A stretch of 64,000 nt of DNA, from NCBI GenBank assembly GCA_009761415.1, contig QUOL01000005.1, positions 2,294,001-2,358,000 on the forward strand. Direction: 5' to 3'. Under the pieces are notes generated by a model. It saw nothing but the letters and a program-made list of their open reading frames with translations. It did not search any database and had not been told where the DNA came from. The stretch comes from Sarcomyxa edulis. Lineage: Eukaryota > Basidiomycota > Agaricomycetes > Agaricales > Mycenaceae. A program made the translations under genes and the position numbers. Positions 62,801 through 64,000 of the stretch are shown in pieces. Within the stretch, counting starts at the first letter, position 1. Each line of letters starts with the position of its first letter.

Positions 62801-64000
62801 CTAGCGCGAGCACCTAGGAGGAGAAACCTGCTTGGGTCTGATATCGCAAGAATTCGAAGGACGTACGCAATGTGAGGATGGTCATTGCCAATGGCCGCAA
62901 GTGGGGTCCTTGCCAAATGAGTAGAAGTAAATTGGCGAAGGGGAAACACGCCAAGTACGGAGATTGAGATATAAACTTTGGCTCCGTAGAAACGCCATGG
63001 AGTACCCCAAATCGGAAATCACAACTCCTGACTTCCAGGCGAGAAATCACACGTGAGTAAATATCGACGAGCCAAGAGGGATATGGATGTACTTCACCAT
63101 ATAGTTGGCTGAGCCGCGCGGAAGTTCAGGAAGTCGAAGTGAGAAGCATCATGAAGAAAAACGGTCCAGCAATCGACCCTATCTCAAGAGGAACCTAGGC
63201 TGCTTGAAGAAGTTGACAATCGATTCTGCGCAAACAACAGTTGCTCGCCGTAGCTAAGTTCGAACGAGGGAATGAGCCGCCTGCCCAATGGGACAATATG
63301 ACAATTCTAAATCCTGTACGACGACTAGGAGCTAAGCATTCATCAGCTACAGGTAGCACCATATAACCTAGCCCGGAATGCCCTGTTAGCTACTTAGATG
63401 AATTGGAAGCATTGCGGAGAAACCCCAGGTTCGTCATGACGTTGAGGAGCCGTTCTCGAGAGTACAGAGTTGAGTTGAGTGAGTGGAAAAATCAGGGCCA
63501 AGAGTCGACAGTGGTGGCGGGTCCAGATGCGAACTAAGTACGAGGATCATCTCTTAAGCAATCCTAGACTTACATGTTTTCTGAACAGTCTCAAGAACTG
63601 TATCGCCTGTGGCCTGCTTGTGTCCGTAATGCCTTGTCAAGTGCTAGCCAGTCAAATCGATAGCATCGCGGAGGATTCGGGTTCCGCGCACGTCATGTCA
63701 TTGGGAAATCGCTTTGAAGATACAAAATTGAGCTTTTTTTCTGATCAACTAGTGTCAATCGAGGTGTCGGCGGGTATAGAGACGTATGACAAGGATGATT
63801 ACCTCGGTCGTCCTGGTGTTGGATGCTTCGTACACGACTTCGAGAACGTATGCTGTTTTCTTGGCGCTGTGAGTAGGCCCTCGCAAGGTATTAAAGGAGT
63901 GCAGATGGTGAATTACTTAGTCGGCACGACTTCTCGTGTGTAGCCAGCTAGATTTAGATGATAAATTGTTGATACACAGAAGAAAGATTCAAAGATACAC
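59803..64000. other. Gene-poor terminal region, no supported gene
   Basis: About 4.2 kb. Short frames on both strands without domains or splice pattern; the longest plus frame (63479..63943) lacks a convincing start and family. A short sequence CATCACGGGGAAAT occurs twice (62273 and 62552). Possibly decayed repeat DNA, but I see no terminal repeats or transposase motifs. Confidence 0.4.

Noticed and set aside
63479..63943. 154-residue plus-strand open frame near the window end
   Set aside because: Start is not a convincing ATG and no domain was recognised; it could be part of a gene beyond the window, but nothing supports that.

Overview
This window is a stretch of a nuclear genome from a filamentous basidiomycete, most likely a mushroom-forming Agaricomycete. 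The evidence is: genes split by many short introns (about 45-75 nt, GT-AG with a few GC-AG), a chitin synthase fused to a myosin motor, a multi-copy F-box/LRR gene family, a tRNA with an intron after position 37, and small secreted and GPI-anchored proteins. All splice sites were read by eye from frame and consensus and are not confirmed by transcripts. Many open frames begin at TTG, CTG or GTG, or run through introns, so gene starts were re-chosen.

Left third (0-25 kb): an F-box gene (-), a BTB/POZ gene (+), a secreted S28 serine carboxypeptidase (-), a WW-domain protein (-), tRNA-Ala(CGC) (-), a small secreted protein (+), a second F-box gene (+), a divergent pair made of a BIM1-like (copper acquisition) surface protein (-) and a CFEM GPI protein (+), F-box gene 3 (-), a head-to-head SURF6 / PTPA pair, and F-box gene 4 (+), which is a paralogue of gene 3. 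The BIM1/CFEM interval carries three ATCTGATAA sites within 104 bp. This is the recognition sequence of fungal iron-responsive GATA factors, and it is the most interesting regulatory signal I found.

Middle (25-44 kb): a 1,928-residue myosin-motor chitin synthase (+), a tandem duplication holding a diverged ribosomal P1 gene and its deleted pseudogene copy (-), a glutathione S-transferase (-), a block of decayed duplicated exons, a broken gene with a TATA box, and acetyl-CoA synthetase (-).

Right third (44-64 kb): about 3.7 kb without a gene, a secreted GH127-type beta-L-arabinofuranosidase (+), a coiled-coil gene of unknown function (+) whose 3' half is copied in inverted orientation about 13.5 kb away as a pseudogene, a GH1 beta-glucosidase (-), a Gfo/Idh/MocA oxidoreductase with two micro-exons (+), and a terminal 4.2 kb with no supported gene. 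The secreted or carbohydrate-active products (S28, GH127, GH1) fit a plant-matter-degrading or plant-associated lifestyle. SURF6, PTPA, P1, ACS and chitin synthase are housekeeping genes.
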